From the NCBI RefSeq assembly GCF_001267885.1, contig NZ_CP012382.1, positions 992,001 through 1,056,000 of the forward strand: a DNA stretch of 64,000 nt. The letters are read 5' to 3'. The notes beneath the pieces were generated by a model. It made no database searches and was not told the DNA's origin. It worked only from the letters and a program-made list of their open reading frames with translations. Position numbers and translations under genes: made by a program. Each line of letters opens with the position of its first letter. Positions within the stretch are counted from its first letter, which is position 1. Shown piece after piece: positions 53,711-62,868 of the stretch. Source of the DNA: Streptomyces ambofaciens ATCC 23877 (GTDB lineage: Bacteria; Actinomycetota; Actinomycetes; Streptomycetales; Streptomycetaceae).

Positions 53711-54975
53711 CGGTCCACCGGTCCCGAGGTGCCGGCCTCGACGGCGGCCTCCCAGGCGCGGAGGCCGTCGTCGACGGCGGACTCGTCGATCACCAGGGCC
53801 GGGATCATCCGCACCACCTGGTTCCAGGCCCCGCAGAGCAGCAGGAGCAGTCCTTCGTCGACGGCGGCGCGCTGGACCCGGGCGGCGGTCTCCGGGTCGG
53901 GGCCGCCGTCCTCGGTGACGAACTCACTGGCCAGCATCAGCCCCATCCCCCGCACGTCCCCGATGGCCGGCGTCCGCGCGGCCACCGCCTCCAGCCCGTG
54001 CCGCAGCCGCGCGCCCATGGCCTCGGCGTTCTCGACGAGCTTCTCGTCCCGGACCACGTCGAGCGTGGCGCAGGCCGCCGCGCAGGCCACCGCGTTGGCG
54101 CCGTACGTGCCACCCTGCGAGCCCGGCCAGGCCCTGCGCATCAGCGCGTCGGGGGCGGCGATGCCGGACAGCGGGAACCCGCTGGCCAGCCCCTTGGCGG
54201 TGATGAGGATGTCGGGGGTGACGCCGAAGTGCTCGTGGCCCCAGAAGCGGCCGGTGCGGCCCACGCCGGTCTGCACCTCGTCCAGGATCAGCAGGAAGCC
54301 GTGCCGGTCCGCCCGTTCCCGCAGACCCTCCATGAAGGCGCCGCTCGCGGGCACGTAGCCGCCCTCGCCGAGCACCGGTTCCACGATGACGGCGGCGGTG
54401 TCGGCGGGCGCGGAGATCGTCTGGAGGGTGTAGTCGAGTTCCTGGAGGGCGAAGCGGGTGGCGGTGTCCTCGTCCCAGCCGTAGCGGAAGGCCGTCGGGA
54501 AGGGGGTGACGACCACGCCGCTCATCAGCGGTGAGAAACCGGACCGGAAGCGGGTGCCGGAGGTGGTCATGGAGGCGGCGGCGACCGTCCGGCCGTGGAA
54601 ACCCCCGTGGCACACCAGCACGTTGGGTCGGCCGGTGGCCTGGCGGGCCAGCCGCAGCGCCGCCTCCACCGCCTCGCTGCCGGAGTTGGTGAAGAACAGG
54701 CTGTCCAGACCGGTGGGCAGCACCTCCCCGAGCCGGTCGACGAGCCGCCGCAGCGGCTGGTGCATGACGGTCGTGTACTGACCGTGGACCAGGGTGCCCA
54801 CCTGTTCCCGGGCGGCGGCCACGACCCTGGGGTGGCAGTGCCCGGTGCTGGTGACGCCGATGCCGGCGGTGAAGTCCAGGTAGCGGCGGCCGTCCTCGCC
54901 ATGGAGGTGGACGCCCTCGCCCCGGACGGCCACCACGGGCGTGGCCTGGCGAAGGTGCGGCGACAGTGCGGTCAT
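53707..54975 (-). CDS. gabT: 4-aminobutyrate aminotransferase
   Basis: A 422-residue class III PLP aminotransferase that converts GABA and 2-oxoglutarate to succinate semialdehyde and glutamate. LDFTAGIGVTSTGHCHPRVV, FFTNSGSEAVEAALRLAR, GGFHGRTVAAAS, LILDEVQTGVGRTG and PDILITAKGLASGFPLSG (PLP lysine in AKG) define the family. ATG 54975 has GGGAG 7 bp ahead; the open frame continues 41 codons upstream without a ribosome site. It is translationally coupled to gabD and diverges from a PucR gene, the arrangement seen for the GABA genes of Corynebacterium. Confidence 0.92.
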
Positions 54976-55201
54976 GCTCGTCTCCCGGCCTGCTCGTCGG
55001 TCTGCTGCTGTGGCGTCCCGAGCCTTCCCTCCGCCCGGGGACCGGCACCGCGTGATCTGTCCGGCCGGGAGGCGGTATCCGGACGATGTGTCAACCACCC
55101 TGTCCCCGTCACGCCCCTCGTGTGCGCCCCGTCCGCCGCTCCGGCGCCCTTGCGCAGGTCAGCCACGGCTTGCCACAGTGACGGGGGCGCAGGGAGGCAT
55201 C

Positions 55202-57010
55202 GTGAGCGAGAACCAGCGCAGGGCGCCGGCCCCGGCGGGCCGTCCGCTCACCGTGGCCGACGTGCTGGCGCTGCCCGTCCTGGCCCAGGGAGGTCCCCGG
55301 GTGGTCACCGGTCCGGACGGCGTCGACCGGCCGGTCCGCTGGGTCCACATCACCGAACTGACCGACCCGGCCTCCTTCCTCAAGGGCGGCGAACTCGTCC
55401 TCACCACCGGCATGCCCCTGCCCGACGACCCTGCCGGGGTGCGCCGCTACGTCGACGAACTCGCCGCCGTCGGTGCCGCGGCCCTCGTCCTCGAACTCGT
55501 CCGCCGCTACCACCGGCCGCCCGACGCCCTCGTGGCCGCCTGCCGGGCACGCGGTCTGCCCCTGGTCACACTCGCCAGGGACGTCAACTTCCTGGAGGTC
55601 ACCCAGGTCGTCCACGCCCTGCTCCTGGGCAACCAGGCGGACGCGATGCGCAGGAGCCAGCGCATCCACGAGGCGTTCACCGCCCTCACCCTGCGGGGCG
55701 CCGGCCCCGAGGAACTCCTGCGCGCCGCGGCGGAGACGAGCGGACGCACGGTCGTGCTGGAGAACCTGGTCCACCAGGCGCTGGCCTGCGAGCCGTCGGG
55801 CGGCCCGGCGCAGGCCGCGCTCACCGGCTGGGAGCGGCGCTCCCGCGCCACCGTCTCCGGCGACGGTACGGGTGTCCGCGGCCCCGAGGGGTGGCTCGTG
55901 GCCCCGGTGGAGTACCAGGGCGAGCGGTGGGGCCGCGTGGTCATGCTCCCCGGTCCGGCCGGTCCATCCGGTCCATCTGGTGCGGCCGGTCCATCTGGTG
56001 CGGCTGGTCCATCCGGTGTGGCTGGTCCATCCGGTGTGGCTGGTCCATCCCGTGCGGCCGGTCCAGCCGGTGTGGCTGGTCCATCCCGCGCGGCCGGTCC
56101 ATCCGGTGCGGCCGGTCCATCCGGTGCGGCCGGTGCGGCCCCTGCGCCGGCCTTCGGGCCCGAGGACGTCACCGTGCTGGAGCGGACCGCGATGGCCCTC
56201 ACCATCGCCCGCCTCACCCACCCCACGTCCTGGGAACGCTCGGCACACCGCGGCGCCCTGCGCGATCTGGTGGAGCAGCGCTACCGCTCCCCCGCGGAGG
56301 CGCACGCCCGGATCACCGCCCTGGGGCTGCCCACGGAGCACTCCCGCTTCGTCGCCGCGGTCGTGGACGTCCCGGCGGCGCAGGACACCGCGCGGACCGA
56401 GGACCGCCTCTCGCGGGAGGCGGGCGTGACGGGCGCCCAGGCGCTCGTCGGCCTCCTCGCCCCCACCCGCCTCGGGGTGCTGCTGGCCCTGCGTCCGTCC
56501 CAGCCCTGGCGGCCGGTCGTGGAGCGGCTGAGCCGCGCCGCGCTCGGCCCGGCCCCGGGCACGGCCGTGAGCGTCGGCTCCCCGGCCTCCGACCTCGCCG
56601 GCGTCCCCCGCTCGTTCCGCGAGGCGACCAGGGTGGCCGAGGCCACCGAGCCCGGCCAGGCGCTCCCACCGGACCGCTCCTTCCACGAACGGTGCGACAT
56701 CGGCCTGGGCCGGCTGCTGTTCGCGCTCCGCGACGACCCCCGCGTCCAGGAGTACGCGGAGCGGCAACTGGGCCGGCTCCTCGACCACGACGCCCGGCAC
56801 GGCACGCACCTCCTGGCCACCCTGCGCGGCTACCTGGACGCCGCCGGCAACAAGACCGTCGCCGCCCGCGCCGGCGGTCTGTCCCGGGAGACCGTCTACC
56901 AACGGCTGCGCGCGATCGAACGGGTACTCGGCCGCGACCTGGAGTCCGGTGCGCAGCGCACCGAACTGCACGTGGCACTGCAGGCGCTGGACGCGCTGCG
57001 GGGCCGCTGA
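55202..57010 (+). CDS. PucR-family regulator with collagen-like insert
   Basis: A 602-residue PucR regulator, probably controlling the divergent gabTD genes as GabR does in Corynebacterium glutamicum. Order: PucR_1 domain (~13-150, LTVADVLALPVLAQGGPRVV), GGDEF-like/CdaR sensor (~160-500) and C-terminal HTH_30 (NKTVAARAGGLSRETVYQRLRAIERVLG in parts, ~555-600). Residues 251-313 form an in-frame run of 21 Gly-X-Y triplets (GPS, GAA, GVA; two RAA), made of 18-bp repeats, between the sensor segments; this is not part of the family. GTG 55202 follows GGGAGG. Confidence 0.88.
   Translation: MSENQRRAPAPAGRPLTVADVLALPVLAQGGPRVVTGPDGVDRPVRWVHITELTDPASFLKGGELVLTTGMPLPDDPAGVRRYVDELAAVGAAALVLELVRRYHRPPDALVAACRARGLPLVTLARDVNFLEVTQVVHALLLGNQADAMRRSQRIHEAFTALTLRGAGPEELLRAAAETSGRTVVLENLVHQALACEPSGGPAQAALTGWERRSRATVSGDGTGVRGPEGWLVAPVEYQGERWGRVVMLPGPAGPSGPSGAAGPSGAAGPSGVAGPSGVAGPSRAAGPAGVAGPSRAAGPSGAAGPSGAAGAAPAPAFGPEDVTVLERTAMALTIARLTHPTSWERSAHRGALRDLVEQRYRSPAEAHARITALGLPTEHSRFVAAVVDVPAAQDTARTEDRLSREAGVTGAQALVGLLAPTRLGVLLALRPSQPWRPVVERLSRAALGPAPGTAVSVGSPASDLAGVPRSFREATRVAEATEPGQALPPDRSFHERCDIGLGRLLFALRDDPRVQEYAERQLGRLLDHDARHGTHLLATLRGYLDAAGNKTVAARAGGLSRETVYQRLRAIERVLGRDLESGAQRTELHVALQALDALRGR
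55952..56140. repeat. Gly-X-Y-coding tandem repeat
   Basis: 189 bp coding for 21 triplets, mostly GPS alternating with GAA or GVA; 19 of 21 begin with Gly. The DNA unit is about 18 bp (GGTCCATCCGGTGTGGCT and close variants), so length variation by slippage or recombination is expected. Confidence 0.9.
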
Positions 57011-57015
57011 TCACG

Positions 57016-57648
57016 TCAGGAAGGACGCCCGGCCGGCAGCGCCCGGCGTCCGTTCACCCAGCCGAGGAGGACCACCGAGCACACCGCGGCGAACGCGCAC
57101 CAGGTGGAGACGAACTCCAGCCGCCACAGACCCCAGCAGACCAGCGCCCCCACGGCGATGACCATCCCCAGCCGGCGCAGGCCGCGGTCACCGGACAGCA
57201 GCAGGGACCCGACCGTGGCGACCAGGTAGCCCGCGACCAGCAGGGGGGCGTGCGGCAGATCCACCACGTAGCCCACGGTGTGACCGCGGACCTCCGCCCG
57301 TACCGGGCGGGTGGCGAGCGCGTACGCGAGTACCGTCGCCGTCGCGGCTCCCACGGCGAGCGGCACGAGCAGCCGGCGCCGCGCGTCGCGCGGGGCGGCG
57401 CACAGCACACCCGCCGGCAGCCACAGCGCGAGCAGGGGAAGGGCGATGACGGTCCAGGCCAGGGTGGCCGGACCGGTCCCGCCGTCCGAGGCCCAGACCG
57501 CCGCCTCGATCATCTGGTGCACTCCCAGCAGCAGGGGAAGCGCGGCCAGCGGAAGGTCACGGACCCGGCCCGCCCGCACCACACAGCCCACGCCGACGGC
57601 GGCGATCCCGGCACCCGCGACCAGGTCGGCCTCCGCGCTCCAGCACAT
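57016..57648 (-). CDS. Seven-helix membrane protein, DUF6629 type
   Basis: A 210-residue integral membrane protein with about seven helices and an MCWSAEADLVAGAG N-terminus, which I recognise as the DUF6629 group of actinobacteria. Conserved polar residues within helices include LLLGVHQMIEAAVW and GYVVDLPHAPLL. The function is unknown. ATG 57648 has GAGGA 6-8 bp ahead; the frame is open to 58020 without a start that fits better. It ends 6 bp before the convergent PucR stop. Confidence 0.78.
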   Translation of the reverse strand: MCWSAEADLVAGAGIAAVGVGCVVRAGRVRDLPLAALPLLLGVHQMIEAAVWASDGGTGPATLAWTVIALPLLALWLPAGVLCAAPRDARRRLLVPLAVGAATATVLAYALATRPVRAEVRGHTVGYVVDLPHAPLLVAGYLVATVGSLLLSGDRGLRRLGMVIAVGALVCWGLWRLEFVSTWCAFAAVCSVVLLGWVNGRRALPAGRPS

Positions 57649-58039
57649 CTCTGCGTCCTCGCTTCGGGCCGACGGGCCCTCCATCCTCACCGACCCGGTG
57701 CGGCACGGCCGCCCCGACACGACCGTCTCGCGCGGGCGAGGAGCTCCCTCACCGACGGCCGGCCCCGCCCGGACGCCGACGCGCGCCGGGTCGAGGCGGC
57801 CACGGCCTCCGTCACGCACGGTCGGTGGTCCGCGCGGGCGGTGCGCCACGTGGTGAAGGCGGCGGGCAACGCGCCGACGGCCGTCGTCGCGCTCACCGTG
57901 ACGCCGACGGTCCTCCTGGGCGGTCGACGCCCCGCGGGCGGCACGAGCGGTGCAGGATGGTCGCGCGACGACCGATGAGTTTCTCCGCGACCGCCGGTCA
58001 GAGATGCGGAAGCCGCACACCAGACCCCGAGGACCTCAC
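57649..58039. other. Gap of 391 bp
   Basis: It contains AGGAGG at 57913-57918 (minus strand) before a possible 70-residue frame starting with GTG near 57899, but this lacks any family and I do not call it. No dyad or promoter stands out. GAGGAC before 58040 serves the next gene. Confidence 0.35.
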
Positions 58040-58612
58040 ATGCGTACCCTGATCAGCACCGCCTTCGTCTCCCTCGACGGCGTGATGGAAGCCCCCGGCG
58101 GCGAGCCCGGCTACCGGAACTCCGGGTGGACCGTCAAACACGTGGACTTCCTCCCCGAGGCGTACGACCTCAAGGGCCGGGAGCAGAGCGAGGCCACGGC
58201 GATGCTGCTGGGCCGGGCTAGTTACGAGGCGTTCAGCAAGGTGTGGCCCGGCATGGAGGAGTTCACCGGGTACAAGGCGATGCCGAAGTACGTCGTCTCC
58301 ACCGGCCTCTCCGAGGACGACCTGGTCCCGGACTGGAGCGAGACCACGATCCTGCGCTCGCTCGACGAGGTCGCCGCGCTCAAGGAGACCGAGGGCGGCC
58401 CGATCATCGTCCACGGCAGCGCCACGCTGAACCACGGGCTCTCGGACGCCGGCCTGATCGACCGCTATCACCTGCTCGTCTTCCCGGTGCTGCTCGGCGC
58501 GGGCAAGCGGCTGTTCAGCGCCACGGACAAGGACGCGCAGAGGCTGAAGCTGGTCGAGCACGAGGTCTACGCCAACGGCATGCAGAAGAACGTCTTCGAC
58601 GTCGTCCGGTGA
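58040..58612 (+). CDS. DHFR-fold/RibD C-terminal domain protein
   Basis: A 190-residue member of the dihydrofolate reductase superfamily (RibD_C group). MRTLISTAFVSLDGVMEAPGGEPGY, AMLLGRASYEAFSKVWPG, KYVVSTGL and GPIIVHGSATLNHGLSDAGLIDRYHLLVFPVLLGAGKRLF are typical. Streptomyces encode many; most have unknown NADPH-dependent reductase activity and are not true DHFR. ATG 58040 follows GAGGA. Monocistronic. Confidence 0.88.
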   Translation: MRTLISTAFVSLDGVMEAPGGEPGYRNSGWTVKHVDFLPEAYDLKGREQSEATAMLLGRASYEAFSKVWPGMEEFTGYKAMPKYVVSTGLSEDDLVPDWSETTILRSLDEVAALKETEGGPIIVHGSATLNHGLSDAGLIDRYHLLVFPVLLGAGKRLFSATDKDAQRLKLVEHEVYANGMQKNVFDVVR

Positions 58613-58708
58613 GGGGCGCCGGCCGGCCGACGGCTCGGTCCCCGGCGGCGCGAGCGGTGCTCCCCGCACGTTCCGGGAGCACCGCTCGTGGTCGCCTCGC
58701 TCGGACGG

Positions 58709-61090
58709 TCAGACGCCGGCGCCGTCCCCCTCCTCGAAGACCGCGTGCAGGCGCCGTGTGTGGTCCACATGGCGTTCCGGACCGGTGAGGGTGACCGTCG
58801 CCGTCAGGCGCGGGTCGGTGCTGGAGGCCGCGAGCCGCAGCTCCAGGTCGCCCGGTTCGACGACGCGCCGGCCGTCGCGGCCGGTGAAGGAGGCGAGGTC
58901 GGCCGGGACGGTGACGCGGACGCGCCGGGCCTCGCCGGGTGCGAGCGGCACCCGCGTGTAGCCGACGAGCCGCTGCACCGGCTGGACGACGGAGGCGACC
59001 GGGTCGTGCAGGTAGAGCTGGACGACTTCGGTGCCGTGCCGTCGGCCGGTGTTGCGGACGGTGAACGCCAGCGAGAACTCGCCGTCGGTGGCCGCTTCCC
59101 CGGTGTACGTCACGAGGTCGTCCCAGGCGAACGTGGTGTACGTGAGGCCGTGCCCGAAGCCGAAGGCGGGCGTCGGGTCGATGTTGGACACCTCACCGGC
59201 CTGCGCGAGCCGTGCCCCGAGGTAGGTGGCCGGCTGGGCACCCGCGCCGCGCGGCACACCGACCGGGAGCCGGCCGGAGGGGCTCGTCCGTCCGGCGAGC
59301 ACCCCGGCGAGGGCGGCGGTGCCCTCCACTCCGGGGAAGAAGGACTGGACGATCGCGGCGGACTCCGCCACCGCCCGGCCGAGGGCGTAGGGCCGGCCCG
59401 CGAGCAGGACCGTCACGACCGGTCGGCCGGTGTCGAGCAGCGCCTCCAGGAGTTGCTGCTGGGCACCGGGCAGGGCCAGCGACTCGGCGTCGCAGCCCTC
59501 GCCGCTGGTGCCGCGGCCGAACAGCCCGGCACGGTCGCCCAGGACGGCGACGACCACGTCGGCGTCGCGGGCGGCCCCGACGGCCTCGGGGATGCCGAAG
59601 ACGTCGCCGTCGTCGACACCCGTGCCGCGTACGACCGTGAACTCGGTGTCGGGGAACTCGGCGGCCAGGGTGTCGCGCAGGGTGGGCAGTTCGATGCCGA
59701 CGGGGGTCTCCGGGTGGTGCACACCGATGTGCTGGGGGAAGGAGTAGCAGCCCAGTACGGCGGTGGGCTCGTCGGCGTTGGGTCCGACCAGGGCGATGCG
59801 GCGCGGCCGGTCGAGCGGCAGGGTGCCGTCGTTGCTCAGCAGCACGACCGCTTCCTCGGCGACCGTGCGGGCCAGTTCGCGGTTGGCGGGCCCGTCCAGG
59901 TCGATCCTGCCGCGCAGGGCGTCCAGGTCGTCCAGGTCGGCGCCGGCCAGCGCGGGGGGCACGGGGTCCCAGCCCGGGTCGAGCAGGCCGAGGGCCGCCT
60001 TCTGGGTGAGGACCCGGCGCAGCGCGCGGTCGATCAGCGTCTCCGGTACCCGGCCGGCCGTGACGGCCTCGACCAGGGGCGCGCCGAAGGTCTTGACGGT
60101 GGGCAGTTCGACGTCGACACCCGCCCGCAGCGCGGCGCCGGCGGCGCCGGCCCAGTCGGCGGCGATGCCGTGCAGCGTCCTGAGGAAGGCGATGCCGAAG
60201 TAGTCGGCGACGACCGTGCCCTCGAAGCCCCAGGTCTCCCGCAGCAGCCCGGTCAGCAGTTCCTCGTCGGCCGCGGCCGGCACCCCGTCGGTGTCGGTGT
60301 AGGCGTGCATCACCGAGCGGGCGCCGCCCTCGCGGACGGCCATCTCGAAGGGCGGCAGCAGGACGTCGGCGCGCTCGCGCGGCCCCATCGAGACGGGGGC
60401 GAGGTTGCGTCCGGCGCGGGAGGCCGAGTAGCCGACGAAGTGCTTGAGGGTGGCGACGATCCCCGCGTCCTCCAGACCGCGGACGTAGGCGGTGCCGATG
60501 GTGCCGACGAGGTACGGGTCCTCACCGATGGTCTCCTCGACGCGCCCCCAGCGGGCGTCGCGCACGACGTCCAGGACGGGCGCCAGACCCTGGTGGACGC
60601 CGACGGACCGCATGTCGCGGCCGATGGCGGTGGCCATCCGGTGGACCAGGTCCGGGTCGAAGGTGGCGCCCCAGGACAGCGGGACGGGGTAGGCGGTGGC
60701 GCCCCAGGCGGCGAAGCCGGCCAGGCACTCCTCGTGTGCCACGGCGGGGATGCCGAAGCGGTTCGACGCGGCGATGCGGGTCTGCGTGCGCAGCAGCGAG
60801 AGCGCGCCGAGCGCCGGGTCGACGGGGGCGGTGCCGAAGGGGCGGGTCAGCTGGCCCAGGCCGGAGGGCAGCAGCGCGTCGAGGTCGACGGCCTCCTCCA
60901 TGTCGTGCTGATGGGGGGCCACGTCGCCGCCCTCGTCGGACGCGCCGACCCACACGCCGTACAGCTGGGCGATCTTCTCCTCGAGGGTCATCGCGTCGAT
61001 CAGCGCGGACACCCTGGCGGTGACGGGGTGGGCGGGGTTCTTCCAGAGGGGGACTTCGGGGGCGGTCTCAACGGCCACGTTGTCGATCAC
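58709..61090 (-). CDS. GH3 beta-xylosidase/beta-glucosidase, cytosolic
   Basis: A 793-residue GH3 enzyme without signal peptide, so it cleaves imported oligosaccharides. Nucleophile Asp296 lies in EGTVVADYFGI; KHFVGYSASRAGRN and the second domain (GEGCDAESLALPGAQQQLLEALL with the acid/base region) follow; a C-terminal FnIII-like domain starts at ~670. GTG 61090 overlaps the permease stop by 4 bp. The order binding protein-permease-permease-glycosidase matches the xylobiose system bxlEFGA of Streptomyces thermoviolaceus and S. lividans; the enzyme corresponds to BxlA. Xylo specificity is by context. Confidence 0.92.
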   Translation of the reverse strand: MIDNVAVETAPEVPLWKNPAHPVTARVSALIDAMTLEEKIAQLYGVWVGASDEGGDVAPHQHDMEEAVDLDALLPSGLGQLTRPFGTAPVDPALGALSLLRTQTRIAASNRFGIPAVAHEECLAGFAAWGATAYPVPLSWGATFDPDLVHRMATAIGRDMRSVGVHQGLAPVLDVVRDARWGRVEETIGEDPYLVGTIGTAYVRGLEDAGIVATLKHFVGYSASRAGRNLAPVSMGPRERADVLLPPFEMAVREGGARSVMHAYTDTDGVPAAADEELLTGLLRETWGFEGTVVADYFGIAFLRTLHGIAADWAGAAGAALRAGVDVELPTVKTFGAPLVEAVTAGRVPETLIDRALRRVLTQKAALGLLDPGWDPVPPALAGADLDDLDALRGRIDLDGPANRELARTVAEEAVVLLSNDGTLPLDRPRRIALVGPNADEPTAVLGCYSFPQHIGVHHPETPVGIELPTLRDTLAAEFPDTEFTVVRGTGVDDGDVFGIPEAVGAARDADVVVAVLGDRAGLFGRGTSGEGCDAESLALPGAQQQLLEALLDTGRPVVTVLLAGRPYALGRAVAESAAIVQSFFPGVEGTAALAGVLAGRTSPSGRLPVGVPRGAGAQPATYLGARLAQAGEVSNIDPTPAFGFGHGLTYTTFAWDDLVTYTGEAATDGEFSLAFTVRNTGRRHGTEVVQLYLHDPVASVVQPVQRLVGYTRVPLAPGEARRVRVTVPADLASFTGRDGRRVVEPGDLELRLAASSTDPRLTATVTLTGPERHVDHTRRLHAVFEEGDGAGV

Positions 61091-61905
61091 TTTCCTCCGA
61101 CGCCCATCAGGCCCTGGACCAGGGCGCGACGGGCGAACAGGTAGACGAGCAGGATGGGCACCATGGACAGCACCACGGCCCCCAGCAGACCGGGGATGTC
61201 GATGCCGTGCGCGGTCTGGAAGTTGTACAGACCCAGGGTGACCACCTTGGTGGAGTCGGACTGGGTCAGGACGAGCGGGAACAGGAAGCCGTTCCACGCC
61301 TGGAGCGCCGAGAACACCACGATCGTGGAGAGTCCGCCGCGGGACAGCGGCACGACCAGCTGGAAGAACATGCGCCTCGGGCTCGCGCCGTCCATCGCCA
61401 TGGCCTCGTACAGCTCCGGGGAGATGTCACGCATCGCGCCGCTGAGGATCAGGGCGGACATCGGCAGGCAGAAGGCGGCCGTGGGCAGGATGACACCGAG
61501 GAGGTTGTCGTACAGCCCGGCCTCGCTGATCAGGTAGAACATCGGCACGATCACGGCCTGGGCCGGGATGGCGAGGCCGAGCAGGAACAGCCGGAAGATC
61601 ACCGACGTGGCCCTGCCGCGGCTGCGGACGATCGCGTAGGCGAGCGGCGGGACGAGCAGCAGCACGATGCCGATGACGCAGGCGGTGACGACCAGGGTGT
61701 TGAGGAAGTACCGGCCGAAGCCCGAGTCGAAGGCGCCGGTGAAGTTGTCCAGCGTGAAGCTGTCCGGGAGGGAGACCGGGCCGTTCTCGGCGTAGTCCTG
61801 GCGGGTGCGCAGGGTCGCGGCGAGCAGCACGTACAGCGGCAGGCCGACCAGCAGGAGCCAGACGAACGAGCCCGCGCCGGCCAGGTAGTTCGGTCGGCGC
61901 CTCAT
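61087..61905 (-). CDS. Xylo-oligosaccharide ABC permease, MalG-like
   Basis: A 272-residue permease with six helices and the EAA motif YEAMAMDGASPRRMFFQLVVPLSRGG near residue 165-190. It corresponds to BxlG. Its ATG at 61905 overlaps the preceding permease's stop (61902) by 4 bp. No ATPase gene is in the operon; Streptomyces sugar importers of this kind use the shared ATPase MsiK. Confidence 0.93.
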   Translation of the reverse strand: MRRRPNYLAGAGSFVWLLLVGLPLYVLLAATLRTRQDYAENGPVSLPDSFTLDNFTGAFDSGFGRYFLNTLVVTACVIGIVLLLVPPLAYAIVRSRGRATSVIFRLFLLGLAIPAQAVIVPMFYLISEAGLYDNLLGVILPTAAFCLPMSALILSGAMRDISPELYEAMAMDGASPRRMFFQLVVPLSRGGLSTIVVFSALQAWNGFLFPLVLTQSDSTKVVTLGLYNFQTAHGIDIPGLLGAVVLSMVPILLVYLFARRALVQGLMGVGGK

Positions 61906-62858
61906 GACACACCCTCCGCGGAACTGCGCATCTTGTCGTAGCCGGAGACCCGGACGACGATCAGCGAGATGATCGTGGACGCGACGACCAGGGCCAGGGC
62001 GATCGCGGAACCGGTGCCGTAGTCGAAGCTCTTGAACGCCTTGTCGTACATGTAGTAGGCGCTGATGGTGGTGTCGGTGCCGGGTCCGCCCTGGGTCAGG
62101 ATGAGGACCGTCTCGAACGTGGTCAGGCCGCCGACGATCATCAGGATCATCGAGGTGATCATGGACGTGCGCAGCTGCGGCAGCGTGATGTGGAAGAACT
62201 GCCGGTAGCGGCCCGCCCCGTCGATCTCCGCGGCCTGGTACAGCACCGGCGGGATCGCGCGGGCGGCGCCCTGGTAGATCAGCGTGTGGAACGGGGTGAA
62301 CTGCCAGGTGCTGACGAACGCCAGCACCCCGATGGCGGTGGCCTGTTCACCGAAGAGGTTGCCGTCGCCGAAGAGCCAGGTGGCGTCCGCCGGGATGCCG
62401 AAGTTCGGGTCGAGCAGCGCCCGCCACAGCACGGACACGGCCGTCGCGGACAGCAGCAGCGGGATGAAGTAGATGACCGACAGGACGGCGCGGTTGCGCT
62501 GGTGACCGGCGGCCCAGACGCCGAGCAGGATGCTCAGCGGGGTCTGGAGGACCACGCCGAGCACGGTCAGCAGCAGGGTCAGCCAGATGCTCTTGAGCAT
62601 GACCGGGTCGTCGACGAGGCGCGACCAGTTGTCCGTGCCGACGAACTCGGGCGGGCTGATCCCGTCCCAGCTCATGAAGGACAGCACCGCCACCATGATC
62701 AGCGGGACGATCGCGAAGAGGGCGAAGAACAGGGCGGCGGGCAGCGCCCAGGCGAAGCCGGGGCGTCCCACCGTCGTCGCGGACGAGGCGGGCGGCCGCC
62801 GCCGGGACTCCTTGCGGGGTCCGGCGGCGGGCCGGGCGCTCGTGATCTGTGTGGTCAT
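61902..62858 (-). CDS. Xylo-oligosaccharide ABC permease, MalF-like
   Basis: A 318-residue permease with an N-terminal cytoplasmic tail (MTTQITSARPAAG) then six helices; EIDGAGRYRQFFHITLPQLRTSM is the EAA loop. It corresponds to BxlF and lies 10 bp after the binding-protein stop. It forms the translocation pore with its neighbour. Confidence 0.93.
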   Translation of the reverse strand: MTTQITSARPAAGPRKESRRRPPASSATTVGRPGFAWALPAALFFALFAIVPLIMVAVLSFMSWDGISPPEFVGTDNWSRLVDDPVMLKSIWLTLLLTVLGVVLQTPLSILLGVWAAGHQRNRAVLSVIYFIPLLLSATAVSVLWRALLDPNFGIPADATWLFGDGNLFGEQATAIGVLAFVSTWQFTPFHTLIYQGAARAIPPVLYQAAEIDGAGRYRQFFHITLPQLRTSMITSMILMIVGGLTTFETVLILTQGGPGTDTTISAYYMYDKAFKSFDYGTGSAIALALVVASTIISLIVVRVSGYDKMRSSAEGVS

Positions 62859-62868
62859 GAGCCGCTCG

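Noticed and set aside
55952..56140. CRISPR array
   Set aside because: The repeats are contiguous, in frame and encode Gly-X-Y triplets; there are no spacers.
57687..57944. Possible small gene on the minus strand with an AGGAGG upstream
   Set aside because: The 70-85 residue product is Arg/Ala-rich with no recognisable fold; without conservation data I cannot support it.
58040..58612. Trimethoprim-resistance dihydrofolate reductase
   Set aside because: It belongs to the RibD C-terminal group of the fold, not to true DHFR.
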